Assembly (NCBI RefSeq): GCF_014164775.1
Contig: NZ_JACJGB010000014.1
Span: 1-47,793 of the forward strand
Length of the DNA stretch: 47,793 nucleotides
Direction: 5' to 3'
Source: Tessaracoccus sp. MC1679
Lineage (GTDB): Bacteria; Actinomycetota; Actinomycetes; Propionibacteriales; Propionibacteriaceae
Program-made: the position numbers and the translations under genes
Part shown: in pieces, positions 39,159-47,281 of the stretch
Layout of the letters: each line of letters begins with the position of its first letter
Position numbering within the stretch: position 1 is the first letter of the stretch
Notes under the pieces: model-generated
Databases searched by the model: none
What the model was told of the DNA's origin: nothing
What the model saw: the letters and a program-made list of their open reading frames with translations, nothing else

Positions 39159-40328
39159 ATGACTGATCACGACTACAAGTTCTCGTTCGGCCTCTGGACC
39201 GTCGGGTGGCGCGGCACCGACCCGTTCGGCTCCGACACCCGTCCCGAGTTCGACCCCTGGCACTACGCAGACAAGCTCGCCGAGCTCGGCGCCTGGGGCA
39301 TCACGTTCCACGACAACGACATCTACCCCTTCGACGCCGACGAGGCCACGGCCAAGGGCCGCATCAAGCAGCTCAAGGACGCCTGCGACAAGTCGGGCCT
39401 GACCATCGAGATGGTCACCACAAACACCTTCAGCCACCCCATTTTCAAGGACGGCGGACTCACCTCCAACGACCGTGGTGTGCGCCGCTTCGGCCTGAAG
39501 AAGATCCTCAACGCCGTCGACATCGCCGCCGAGGTGGGCGCCTCCACCTTCGTGATGTGGGGCGGTCGTGAGGGCGCCGAGTACGACACCTCCAAGGACT
39601 ACTTCGCCGCCCACGCCCGCTACGCCGAGGGCCTCGACACCATCGCCGGGTACATCAAGGACAAGGGCTACGACCTGAAGATCGGCCTCGAGCCCAAGCC
39701 CAACGAGCCCCGCGGTGACATCCTGCTCCCGACGATCGGGCACGCTCTCGGCCTCATCGCCACGCTGGAGCACGGCGACATCGTCGGCCTCAACCCTGAG
39801 GTCGGCCACGAGCAGATGGCCAACCTCAACTACACCACCGGCCTCGCGCTCGCGCTGTACGCGGGCAAGCTGTTCCACATCGACCTCAACGGCCAGCGCG
39901 GCCTGAAGTACGACCAGGACCTGGCGTTCGGCCACGGCGACCTCATGAGCTCGTTCTTCACCGTCGACCTGCTGGTCAACGGCTTCCCGGCCAGCCCGGA
40001 CGCGCCCCGCTACGAGGGCCCCATCCACTTCGACTACAAGCCCAGCCGCACCGAGGGCGTCGAGGGCATCTGGGACTCGGCCCGCGCCAACATGGAGACC
40101 TTCACCCTGCTGGCCGAGCGTGCCCGCGCTTTCCGTGCCGACCCGGCCGTCCAGGAGCTCATGCGTGAGGCCTCGATCTTCGAGCTCGCCGAGCCCACGC
40201 TCGCCGAGGGCGAGACGATCGCCGACCTGCGCGCCGCCGAGATGCCGAACGCCGACGAGAAGGGTGCCCGCGAGTACCACTTCGTCGAGCTGCAGCAGGC
40301 CGCCATCCGGCACCTGCTCAAGGCCTGA
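39159..40328 (+). CDS. xylA: Xylose isomerase
   Basis: A 389-aa actinobacterial-type (class I) xylose isomerase that converts D-xylose to D-xylulose with two divalent metals. Visible: [29 protein letters not shown] with catalytic His54 and Asp57, [31 protein letters not shown], the metal Glu in [28 protein letters not shown] and [16 protein letters not shown] with further metal residues. ATG 39159 follows GAGGAG at 7-base spacing; the frame is open far upstream only as antisense of xylR. It is the first gene of xylA-xylB (11-bp gap). Confidence 0.98.
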   Translation: MTDHDYKFSFGLWTVGWRGTDPFGSDTRPEFDPWHYADKLAELGAWGITFHDNDIYPFDADEATAKGRIKQLKDACDKSGLTIEMVTTNTFSHPIFKDGGLTSNDRGVRRFGLKKILNAVDIAAEVGASTFVMWGGREGAEYDTSKDYFAAHARYAEGLDTIAGYIKDKGYDLKIGLEPKPNEPRGDILLPTIGHALGLIATLEHGDIVGLNPEVGHEQMANLNYTTGLALALYAGKLFHIDLNGQRGLKYDQDLAFGHGDLMSSFFTVDLLVNGFPASPDAPRYEGPIHFDYKPSRTEGVEGIWDSARANMETFTLLAERARAFRADPAVQELMREASIFELAEPTLAEGETIADLRAAEMPNADEKGAREYHFVELQQAAIRHLLKA

Positions 40329-40339
40329 GGGGTTAAGCC

Positions 40340-41731
40340 GTGACGCTGGTCGCTGGTGTCGACACGTCGACGCAGTCGTGCAAGGTGCTGGTGGTTGACG
40401 CCGACACCGGTGAGATCGTCCGCCAGGGCGCCGCCTCCCATCCCGACGGGACGGAGGTGCACCCGGACTACTGGTGGACCGCCTTCCAGTCGGCCTCCGC
40501 CGCCGCGGGTGGGCTCGACGACGTCGCCGCGATCAGCGTCGGCGGCCAGCAACACGGGATGGTCGCGCTGGATGCCTCCGGTGAGGTCATCCGGCCGGCC
40601 CTCCTCTGGAACGACACCCGCTCGGCCGAGGCCGCCCGCGAGCTCCGGGAGGAGTTCGACGGGTGGGTCCCCGCAGTGGGGTACCTTCCCTTGGCGTCGT
40701 TCACCAACACCAAGCTCCGCTGGATGGCGGACGCGGAGCCGGACAACGCCGCCCGTGTGGCCGCGGTGGCGCTGCCGCACGACTGGCTGACCTGGAAGAT
40801 CCAGGGGTCCGGTCGGCTCGAGGACCTGATCACCGACCGGTCCGACGCCTCGGGCACGGGCTACTTCGACTCCGTGGCCAACGAGTACCGGCGGGACCTG
40901 CTGTCGCTGGCGCTGCGACGCGACGCGTCGTCGGTGATCCTGCCGCGCGTGCTCGCGCCTGACGAGGGCGTCGACGGCGGCCGCTGGGTTCTCGGACCGG
41001 GCTGCGGCGACAACGCCGGAGCAGCCCTCGGGCTGGATCTTCGGCCCGGGCAGACGAGCGTGTCGCTGGGCACGTCGGGGGTCGTCGCGGCGGTGTCGTC
41101 GACGCCGGCCTACGACGAGTCCGGCCTGGTCAACGGTTTCGCCGACGCGTCGGGCTCCTGGCTGCCGCTGACCGCGACCCTCAACGCCGCCCGCATCCTC
41201 GACGCGGCGCGTCGGGTGCTGGGGGTGGACTTCGACGAGCTGTCGCGGCTGGCGCTCTCGGCCCCCGCCGGGGCCGAGGGCCTGGTCATGGTGCCGTGGT
41301 TCGAGGGCGAGCGCACGCCGAACCTGCCCGATGCGACGGCGTCGCTGGTGGGCATGACGCTCAAGAACTTCACGCCCGAGAACGTGGCGCGGGCCGCCGT
41401 CGAGGGGTTGTTGTGCCTCATGGGTGAGGGTCTGGAGGCGATTCGTCGGCTCGGCGTCTCGATCGAGCGGGTCAGCCTGATCGGCGGAGGAGCGAAGTCC
41501 GAGGCCGTCCGACGGCTGGCCCCCGAGGTGCTCGGGGTGCCCGTCGACGTGCCCGCTCCGGCGGAGTACGTGGCGCTGGGCGCTGCGCGCCAGGCGGCGT
41601 GGGCCCTGTCGGGGTCGCGGCCTGCGTGGGAGTCGTCGTCGACGGAGACCTACGAGGCGGTGTCGCGGCCGGAGATCGCTGCGCGCTACCGGGAGGTCGC
41701 GGGTCGGTTAGTGTCGTCGAACGGTTGGTGA
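40340..41731 (+). CDS. xylB: Xylulokinase
   Basis: A 463-aa FGGY-family kinase that phosphorylates D-xylulose to xylulose-5-phosphate for the pentose phosphate or phosphoketolase route. Motifs: [50 protein letters not shown], the [14 protein letters not shown] segment, [12 protein letters not shown], and [16 protein letters not shown] with the family signature near the C-terminus. It uses GTG 40340 as start with GAGGGG 8-10 bases upstream. Cotranscribed with xylA. No xylose transporter gene is in the cluster. Confidence 0.96.
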   Translation: MTLVAGVDTSTQSCKVLVVDADTGEIVRQGAASHPDGTEVHPDYWWTAFQSASAAAGGLDDVAAISVGGQQHGMVALDASGEVIRPALLWNDTRSAEAARELREEFDGWVPAVGYLPLASFTNTKLRWMADAEPDNAARVAAVALPHDWLTWKIQGSGRLEDLITDRSDASGTGYFDSVANEYRRDLLSLALRRDASSVILPRVLAPDEGVDGGRWVLGPGCGDNAGAALGLDLRPGQTSVSLGTSGVVAAVSSTPAYDESGLVNGFADASGSWLPLTATLNAARILDAARRVLGVDFDELSRLALSAPAGAEGLVMVPWFEGERTPNLPDATASLVGMTLKNFTPENVARAAVEGLLCLMGEGLEAIRRLGVSIERVSLIGGGAKSEAVRRLAPEVLGVPVDVPAPAEYVALGAARQAAWALSGSRPAWESSSTETYEAVSRPEIAARYREVAGRLVSSNGW

Positions 41732-41750
41732 GTCACCCGCCGCCTCCCCC

Positions 41751-41808
41751 GCGGGCTGAGGTGCCGCGGAGCGGCCTCGAAGCCTAAGGAAAGTGAGCTG
41801 ACAAGGGA
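41751..41808. repeat. R1 half element, copy d
   Basis: An A arm (GGGCTGAGGTGCCGCGGAGC), CCTCGAAGCCT and most of the core (GGAAAGT-GA-GCTGACAAGG) are present; the B arm is missing and R4 follows after about 25 bases. It starts 20 bases after the xylB stop. Confidence 0.8.
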
Positions 41809-41832
41809 TTTGGCCCAGCTTGCCTGCAGGAC

Positions 41833-41960
41833 CTGTGGTCGGGTTGGCGACGTGTGGTGGGGGCCGGGCCGCCCATGATGCCGGCGGCGGCGCGTCGCGC
41901 TGCCGCGCCGACATCAACGCCCACCCAACCTGCCCCGGCCCCCACCACCCACCGCCCTGA
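41833..41960. repeat. R4 element, copy c
   Basis: Same 128-bp sequence as 8476-8603 and 24066-24197 with scattered substitutions. It opens the third composite, in the xylB / ABC-transporter convergent gap. Confidence 0.85.
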
Positions 41961-41995
41961 TGTCCCCGTCGATCGGCCGCCTGGCTGATGCCTCG

Positions 41996-42106
41996 TTGGC
42001 TGAGGTGCCGCGTAGCTGCCTCGAAGCCTATTTGAGTTCCCTTGTCAGGTTGCGTTTCTCAGGCTTCGAGGCTCGTCGCTGGCGCTCCTCGCTCCTCAGC
42101 CAGCGG
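41996..42106. repeat. R1 dyad element, copy e
   Basis: A complete A-core-B element inserted between R4 and the R6 fragment. The core (CCCTTGTCAG-GTT-GCGTTTC) has the orientation of copy b, opposite to a, c and d. Confidence 0.85.
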
Positions 42107-42112
42107 TGCTGG

Positions 42113-42147
42113 TCGCGTCGCCAGGCTTGTGGTGTCAACGCAGGCGC
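42113..42147. repeat. R6 fragment
   Basis: GTCGCCAGGCTTGTGG and TCAACGCAGGCGCCAC preserve the two ends of R6 with the middle gone. Position between R4 and R5 matches the other two composites. 42148-42331 shows no gene or repeat that I can define. Confidence 0.6.
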
Positions 42148-42331
42148 CACAGGGCCCGCCACCCTGCCGACCCACTCCCTCGCGGGGATCTTTGGACCCC
42201 ATCCCGTTGGGTGAGCCGGTCGGGCGCGTAGCGCCGCCGACCGCGTCGAAGCCTCCGTCGGCTGCAAAGGGACCTGTGGCAGGGGGCGTCAGTCCCGCTC
42301 CACTGACTCGACCGACAGGGAATGGGCCCAC

Positions 42332-42383
42332 GCCTAATTGTCACGACTGGAGTCGAGTACGACCTCAGACCTGACAATTAGGC
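42332..42383. repeat. R3 long hairpin, copy c
   Basis: 24-base arms (42332-42355, 42360-42383) with four mismatches and a 4-base loop; outer 12 bp perfect (GCCTAATTGTCA). It shares CTAATTG with 11795-11842. Confidence 0.8.
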
Positions 42384-42488
42384 TCCGGCAGGCTCGGGTC
42401 TGGAGGAAGGTGGAGCCGTGTCCGGCTCAGCTCCGTCCTGCGCATCGGGTGACCCCGGCTTTCACGGCCGACGGTGGGTCATGAGGGG

Positions 42489-42615
42489 GCGCGAGGGTGG
42501 GTGACGGTGGGGCGGCTCGGCGCAGTGCTGCCCAACTCGAGGATCACCCAGCTGGCGTCCCGCCCGGGCAGGCCCGACCCAGGCCCGCCCTGCCGTCGCG
42601 GACCCGCACCCGACC
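42489..42615. repeat. R5 element, copy c (shorter)
   Basis: GCGAGGGTGGGTGACGG, GGGGCGGCTCGGCG, CAACTCGAGGATCACCCAGC and GGCGTCCCGCC align with the first two thirds of 24609-24803. The 3' third is lost before R7. Confidence 0.7.
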
Positions 42616-42641
42616 ACGAGATCCGCGTGAAGGTGGTAGTC

Positions 42642-42742
42642 ACGACCCTTCGAGACGGCCCACGCCGCTCCGCGGGCGGTCCTCCTCAGGGGGCGAAAGG
42701 ACGGGCTACGCCGCTCCGCGGGTGGACCTCCTCAGGAGCGAG
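42642..42742. repeat. R7 element, intergenic copy
   Basis: ACGACCCTTCGAGACGGCCC, then two tandem units of ACGCCGCTCCGCGGG...CCTCCTCAG about 50 bases apart. It ends 6 bases before the stop codon of the convergent ABC gene. The same family forms part of the cydDC linker at 28324-28380. Confidence 0.8.
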
Positions 42743-42748
42743 AGCGGG

Positions 42749-44731
42749 TCAGGCAGCGGTCTCCTCCTCGATCGCCGCGTTGAACTGGCTCTGGTACAGG
42801 TCGTAGTACGCACCCCTCGCGTCGAGGAGCTCGTGGTGGGTTCCCTGCTCGACGATGCGACCCTCCTCCATGACGAGGATCAGGTCCGCGTCGCGGATGG
42901 TGGACAACCGGTGCGCGATGACGAACGACGTCCGCCCGGTGCGCAGTGCCGCCATCGCGTGCTGGACCAGCACCTCGGTCCGCGTGTCCACCGACGAGGT
43001 GGCCTCGTCGAGGATCAGCAGCGCCGGGTCCGCAAGGAAGGCGCGCGCGATGGTGATCAGCTGCTTCTCGCCGGAGGAGACGTTGGAGCCCTCCTCGTCG
43101 ATCACCGTGTCGTATCCCTCGGGCAGCGAGTGCACGAACCTGTCCACGAACGTGGCCTTGGCCGCGGCGCGGATCTCCTCTTCGGTGGCGTCCGGCCTGC
43201 CGTAGGCGATGTTGTCGCGGATGGTCCCGCCGAACAACCACGTGTCCTGCAGCACCATGCCGATGTTGCCGCGCACCTCACCCCGGGGCGCGGACGCGAT
43301 GTCCACGCCGTCGATGAGGATCCGACCGGACTGCAGGTCGTAGAACCGCATGATGAGGTTGACCAGCGTGGTCTTTCCTGCTCCCGTCGGCCCGACGATC
43401 GCGACCGTCTGCCCCGGCTTCGCCGTCAGCGACAGGTCCTGGATCAGCGGCTGCTCGGGCTTGTAGGAGAACCCGACGTGATCGAACACCACGTCTCCCC
43501 GCGACACCTTCAGCTCACCGGCGGGCTCCTTCGACATCTCCTCGGAGTCCAGCAGCTCGAAGACGCGTTCGGCCGACGCGACGCCGGACTGCAGCAGGTT
43601 GGCCATCGAGGCCACCTGCGTCAGCGGCTGCGTGAACTGGCGCGAGTACTGGATGAACGCCTGCACGTCGCCGATGTTCATCCGGCCCGACGCCACCCAC
43701 AGGCCGCCCACGACGGCGATCACCACGTAGTTGAGGTTCCCGACCAGGAACATGACCGGCATGATGATGCCGGAGATGAACTGGGCGCCGAAGCCCGCCT
43801 TGTAGAGTTCCTGGTTGCGGACCTGGAACTCGGCCTCGACCTCCTTCTGGCGGCCGAACACCTTGACCAGCGAGTGGCCGGTGAAGGCCTCCTCGATGTG
43901 GGCGTTGAGCTCTCCGGTGGACTTCCAGTTCTGCGCGAACAGCTTCTGGGAGCGCTTCCCGATGACGGAGACCACCACCATGGCGATCGGCACCGACACC
44001 AGCGCGACGAGCGCCAGGATGGGGGAGATCCAGAACATCATGATCAGCACGCCGATCACCATGAGCAGCGAGTTGAGCAGCTGCGACAGGGTCTGCTGCA
44101 GCGTCTGCGACACGTTGTCGATGTCGTTGGTGACGCGGCTGAGCACCTCGCCGCGGGGCTGCTTGTCGTAGTAGGACAGCGGCAGCCGGTCCAGCTTGGC
44201 GGCCACCTCGCGGCGCATCTGGTAGATCGACTTCTGCACTGCGCCGTTGAGGACCCAGCCCTGCACGTAGGAGAAGATGAACGACACCACGTAGAGGCCG
44301 AGCACCCACAGCAGGATGCCGCCGATGGCGCCGAAGTCGATGCCCTCGCCGGGGATGAAGTCCAGGTTGCGCAGCAGGTCCGCGAAGTCGGTGTTGCCTT
44401 CCGCGACGGCGGCGTCGATGACCTGCTGCCTGGTCACGCCGGCGGGCATCTGGCCGCCGATGATGCCCGACAGCATCAGGTCCGTGGCGCGGCCGAGGAT
44501 CTTGGGCCCCACCACGCTGAGCGCCACCGACAGCACGCCCATCGCGATGGCCAGGATGATGCCGGCACGCTGCGGGCGCAGGTGGCTGAGCAGCCGCCGG
44601 ACCGACACCTTGAAGTTCGCCGCCTTCTCGCCGCTGCCGGCCATCGGGCCGTGCCCGGGGCCACCGCGGTGGGTGGGGGCGTGCTTGGGGCGCTCGTTGG
44701 CCTTGACTGGGATTGCCTTGTTCTCGCTCAT
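42749..44731 (-). CDS. ABC exporter half, consensus-ATPase partner (TM288/LmrD-like)
   Basis: A 660-aa type IV (exporter) half-transporter. A cytoplasmic N-terminal extension (residues 1-50; GGPGHGPMAGSG) precedes six membrane helices, with the exporter loop LDRLPLSYYDKQPRGEVLSR. The nucleotide domain has Walker A IVGPTGAGKTTLVNL, Q-loop GMVLQDTWLFGG, an altered signature NVSSGEKQLITIARAF and an intact Walker B with catalytic Glu, LLILDEATSSVD. The consensus Glu here and Asp in its partner match heterodimeric exporters such as TM287/288. Its ATG overlaps the partner's stop (ATGA, 44728-44731). Substrate is unknown; drugs or lipids are typical. It ends against an R7 repeat. Confidence 0.92.
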   Translation of the reverse strand: MSENKAIPVKANERPKHAPTHRGGPGHGPMAGSGEKAANFKVSVRRLLSHLRPQRAGIILAIAMGVLSVALSVVGPKILGRATDLMLSGIIGGQMPAGVTRQQVIDAAVAEGNTDFADLLRNLDFIPGEGIDFGAIGGILLWVLGLYVVSFIFSYVQGWVLNGAVQKSIYQMRREVAAKLDRLPLSYYDKQPRGEVLSRVTNDIDNVSQTLQQTLSQLLNSLLMVIGVLIMMFWISPILALVALVSVPIAMVVVSVIGKRSQKLFAQNWKSTGELNAHIEEAFTGHSLVKVFGRQKEVEAEFQVRNQELYKAGFGAQFISGIIMPVMFLVGNLNYVVIAVVGGLWVASGRMNIGDVQAFIQYSRQFTQPLTQVASMANLLQSGVASAERVFELLDSEEMSKEPAGELKVSRGDVVFDHVGFSYKPEQPLIQDLSLTAKPGQTVAIVGPTGAGKTTLVNLIMRFYDLQSGRILIDGVDIASAPRGEVRGNIGMVLQDTWLFGGTIRDNIAYGRPDATEEEIRAAAKATFVDRFVHSLPEGYDTVIDEEGSNVSSGEKQLITIARAFLADPALLILDEATSSVDTRTEVLVQHAMAALRTGRTSFVIAHRLSTIRDADLILVMEEGRIVEQGTHHELLDARGAYYDLYQSQFNAAIEEETAA

Positions 44732-46473
44732 GCGGCGGCCTCCTCGGCGCTCAGCTGGGACTCGACGATCTCGCGGTACGTCTCGTTGGACGCCAGCAGT
44801 TCGTCGTGGTTGCCTCGGCCGACGATCCGGCCGTCTTCAACGACGAGGATCAGGTCTGCGGCGGTGATGGTGGAGACGCGCTGTGCTACCACGAGGACCG
44901 CGGCGTTGGCGGTCTCCGGCCTGAGCGCAGCCCGGAGGCGCGCGTCGGTGGCCACGTCGAGGGCCGAGAAGGAGTCGTCGAAGATGTACACGCTCGGCTT
45001 CTTCACCAACGCCCGGGCGATGGCGAGGCGCTGTCGCTGCCCGCCGGAGACGTTGGTGCCGCCCTGCGAGATGTGCGCGCCGAGCTGGTCCTCCTTCTCA
45101 AGCACGAACGCCTCCGCCTGAGCGACGCGGAGCGCCGACCACAGTTCGTCGTCGGTGGCGTCCGGTTTGCCGTAACGCAGGTTGCTGGCGATGGTGCCGG
45201 AGAACAGGTAGGGCTTCTGCGGCACGAGGCCGATCCGGGCCCAGAGGGTGTCCGGGTCCAGGTCGCGCACGTCGACGCCGTCGACGAGCACCCGTCCCTC
45301 CGTCGCGTCGAACAGGCGGGGGATGAGGCTGATCAGGGTGGTCTTGCCGGCGCCGGTGGACCCGATGATCGCGGTGGTGGTGCCGGGGGTGAGCTCGAAG
45401 GAGAGGTCCTGAATCACCGGGGACTCGGCGCCAGGGTAGGAGAAGCTGACCCGGTCGAACAGCACGTGGCCGCGCTCGCCCGACGGCGCCACCGGGTTGG
45501 CCGGCGGTGCCACCGAGCTCTCGGTGTCGAGGACCTCCATGATGCGGTCCGCGCAGACGGCGGCGCGGGGCGCCATGACCAGCAACATCGTCGTCATCAT
45601 GACCGAGATGAGAATCTGCATCAGGTAGGAGATGAAGGCGGTGAGCTGGCCGATCTGGATGTCGCCGGACTCGATGCGCTGGGCGCCGAACCACATCACG
45701 CCCACGGTCGAGACGTTCATGATGAGCCCGACGAAGGGGAACAGGAAGGCCATCAGCCGGCCGACGGTGGTGGTGGTGTCCACCAGCTCGGCGTTGGCCT
45801 TGTCGAAGCGGCGGGCCTCGTGGGGCTCGCGGACGAAGGCGCGGACCACCCGGATGCCGGTGATCTGCTCGCGGAGCACCCGGTTGAGGGTGTCGATGCG
45901 CTTCTGCATGGTCTCGAACAGCGGGCCCATGTTGACGATGAGGACGGTGATGCCCGCACCCAGGACCACGACGGCGGCCAGGATGATCCACGACAGGCCG
46001 GCGTCCTCGCGCAGCGCCATGAAGACGCCGCCCACCATGGTGATGGGGGCCGAGACCAGCATGACGGCGCTCATCAGCACCAGCATCTGAACCTGCTGCA
46101 CGTCGTTGGTGTTGCGGGTGATCAGCGACGGCGCCCCGAACTTGTTCAGCTCGCGGGCGGAGAAGGAGAGGGCGCGCTCGAAGATCGCGGCGCGGACGTC
46201 GCGGCCGAACTGCATGGCGGCGTTCGCGCCGGCCCAGACGGCGGCGATCTGCGCCGCGCCCTGCACCGCTGACAGCAGCAGCATGACGCCGCCGGTGCCC
46301 CAGATGAAGTCCGTGTCGCCCGTGACGACGCCCTCGTCGATGATGCGGGCGTTGAGGGTGGGCAGGTAGAGCGACATGATGGTCGCGATGGTCTGCAGCA
46401 CGATGACGATCGCGAGCAGCCCCCAGTAGGGGCGGATGTAGCGGTTGATGAGCCGCCCTAAGCGGGAGATCAT
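44728..46473 (-). CDS. ABC exporter half, degenerate-site partner (TM287/LmrC-like)
   Basis: A 581-aa half-transporter. Six membrane helices start at LGRLINRYIRPYWGLLAIVI; exporter loop FSARELNKFGAPSLITRNTND. The nucleotide domain has Walker A IIGSTGAGKTTLISL, Q-loop GLVPQKPYLFSG, a canonical signature NVSGGQRQRLAIARAL, and Walker B VYIFDDSFSALD in which the catalytic Glu is Asp, the usual mark of the degenerate site in heterodimeric exporters. I start it at ATG 46473, which overlaps the TetR stop codon as ATGA and begins MISRLGRLI. The TetR-ABC-ABC order with two 4-base overlaps indicates a tightly coupled, self-regulated operon. Confidence 0.92.
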   Translation of the reverse strand: MISRLGRLINRYIRPYWGLLAIVIVLQTIATIMSLYLPTLNARIIDEGVVTGDTDFIWGTGGVMLLLSAVQGAAQIAAVWAGANAAMQFGRDVRAAIFERALSFSARELNKFGAPSLITRNTNDVQQVQMLVLMSAVMLVSAPITMVGGVFMALREDAGLSWIILAAVVVLGAGITVLIVNMGPLFETMQKRIDTLNRVLREQITGIRVVRAFVREPHEARRFDKANAELVDTTTTVGRLMAFLFPFVGLIMNVSTVGVMWFGAQRIESGDIQIGQLTAFISYLMQILISVMMTTMLLVMAPRAAVCADRIMEVLDTESSVAPPANPVAPSGERGHVLFDRVSFSYPGAESPVIQDLSFELTPGTTTAIIGSTGAGKTTLISLIPRLFDATEGRVLVDGVDVRDLDPDTLWARIGLVPQKPYLFSGTIASNLRYGKPDATDDELWSALRVAQAEAFVLEKEDQLGAHISQGGTNVSGGQRQRLAIARALVKKPSVYIFDDSFSALDVATDARLRAALRPETANAAVLVVAQRVSTITAADLILVVEDGRIVGRGNHDELLASNETYREIVESQLSAEEAAA

Positions 46474-47060
46474 GCGATGTCCTTTCGGAGCGCCCCGTGG
46501 AGCGCGAGGCGGGCGAGGTCGTCGAGTGAGAGCGACGACGAGACGAACCGGGAGGCGTGCCCGACGGCGAACGTGCGCAGCAGCGTGGCGAAGGCGTCGA
46601 GGGGGATGGTGATCTGGCTGCGGTAGGGCTCGAAGTGGTCCGTCATCCACGCGTCGAGTTCCGTGGTGCGGGCCTCGAGTTCGGTCCGGGCGCACTGGGC
46701 GGCATGGGGGGCGCTGTGCTTCGTGGCACCGTGCGCGGCGACGAACATGGTGTGGACCGAGTGCAGGTACTGCTCGATGAGCTCGATGGCGGTCCTGGTC
46801 TGGGTCTCGATGTCACCGTCGAGGTCCGACGCGGCCAGGCGGTCGGCCAGCCGCTCGGCCGAGAGTGCCTCGCTGATGGTGGCTGCGACGAGGTCGTCCA
46901 GGGAGTCGAAGACGCGGAAGATCGTGCCCTCGGCCACCCCGGCCGCCTCGGCCACCATGCGGGTGGTGAGGGCCTGGCCGTGCTCGCCAAGGAGGGGGAT
47001 GCTGGCCTCGATGATGGCGGCGCGGCGCTGTTCGGGGGGCATGGGGGCAGCGCGGGTCAC
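46470..47060 (-). CDS. TetR/AcrR-family repressor of the ABC exporter operon
   Basis: A 196-aa TetR-family regulator. The helix-turn-helix is ALTTRMVAEAAGVAEGTIFR followed by VFDSLDDLVAATI; the variable C-terminal domain would bind the inducer, possibly an exporter substrate. I place the start at GTG 47060, not the farther TTG/ATG codons at 47091-47096, because those overlap the -35 box and operator. The -10 TACACT ends 8 bases before GTG with no Shine-Dalgarno, indicating a leaderless message; ATG 47042 is the alternative. It is first in the TetR-ABC-ABC operon and its stop overlaps the next ATG. Confidence 0.9.
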   Translation of the reverse strand: MTRAAPMPPEQRRAAIIEASIPLLGEHGQALTTRMVAEAAGVAEGTIFRVFDSLDDLVAATISEALSAERLADRLAASDLDGDIETQTRTAIELIEQYLHSVHTMFVAAHGATKHSAPHAAQCARTELEARTTELDAWMTDHFEPYRSQITIPLDAFATLLRTFAVGHASRFVSSSLSLDDLARLALHGALRKDIA

Positions 47061-47067
47061 AGGTGGA

Positions 47068-47096
47068 AGTGTAGTGAGTGAACACTCACTCATCAA
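47068..47096 (-). promoter_or_regulatory. TetR-operon promoter with operator filling the spacer
   Basis: On the minus strand TTGATG (47096-47091) and TACACT (47073-47068) are exactly 17 bases apart. The spacer and the adjoining base hold AGTGAGTG-AA-CACTCACT (47073-47090), a perfect 8-bp dyad. A bound TetR dimer would exclude polymerase. GTG 47060 is the predicted first transcribed base or next to it. Confidence 0.75.
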
Positions 47097-47140
47097 ATGC
47101 GCTGTGCCCTCGCGTGGTCTCCAGGCGCGTGCGTGAGTTC

Positions 47141-47257
47141 GGGCCGCCTGCGTTGGCTCCCGTCGCCTGCCTTGGGTTGGGCCGCCTGTGGAGGCGCCTG
47201 CGTTGGTGCGCGCCGCCCGCGCTGAAGCGCAGGCCGCGCGACATTACGCAGGCGGCA
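47141..47257. repeat. R6 element, copy d (stand-alone)
   Basis: GGGCCGCCTGCGTTGG, GTCGCCTGCCTTGG, GAGGCGCCTGCG and the end ACATTACGCAGGCGGC. It lies between two genes of the same strand (cupin, then TetR), with no R4 or R5. Confidence 0.7.
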
Positions 47258-47281
47258 AGACTGACCGGAGCGCGATGGACG

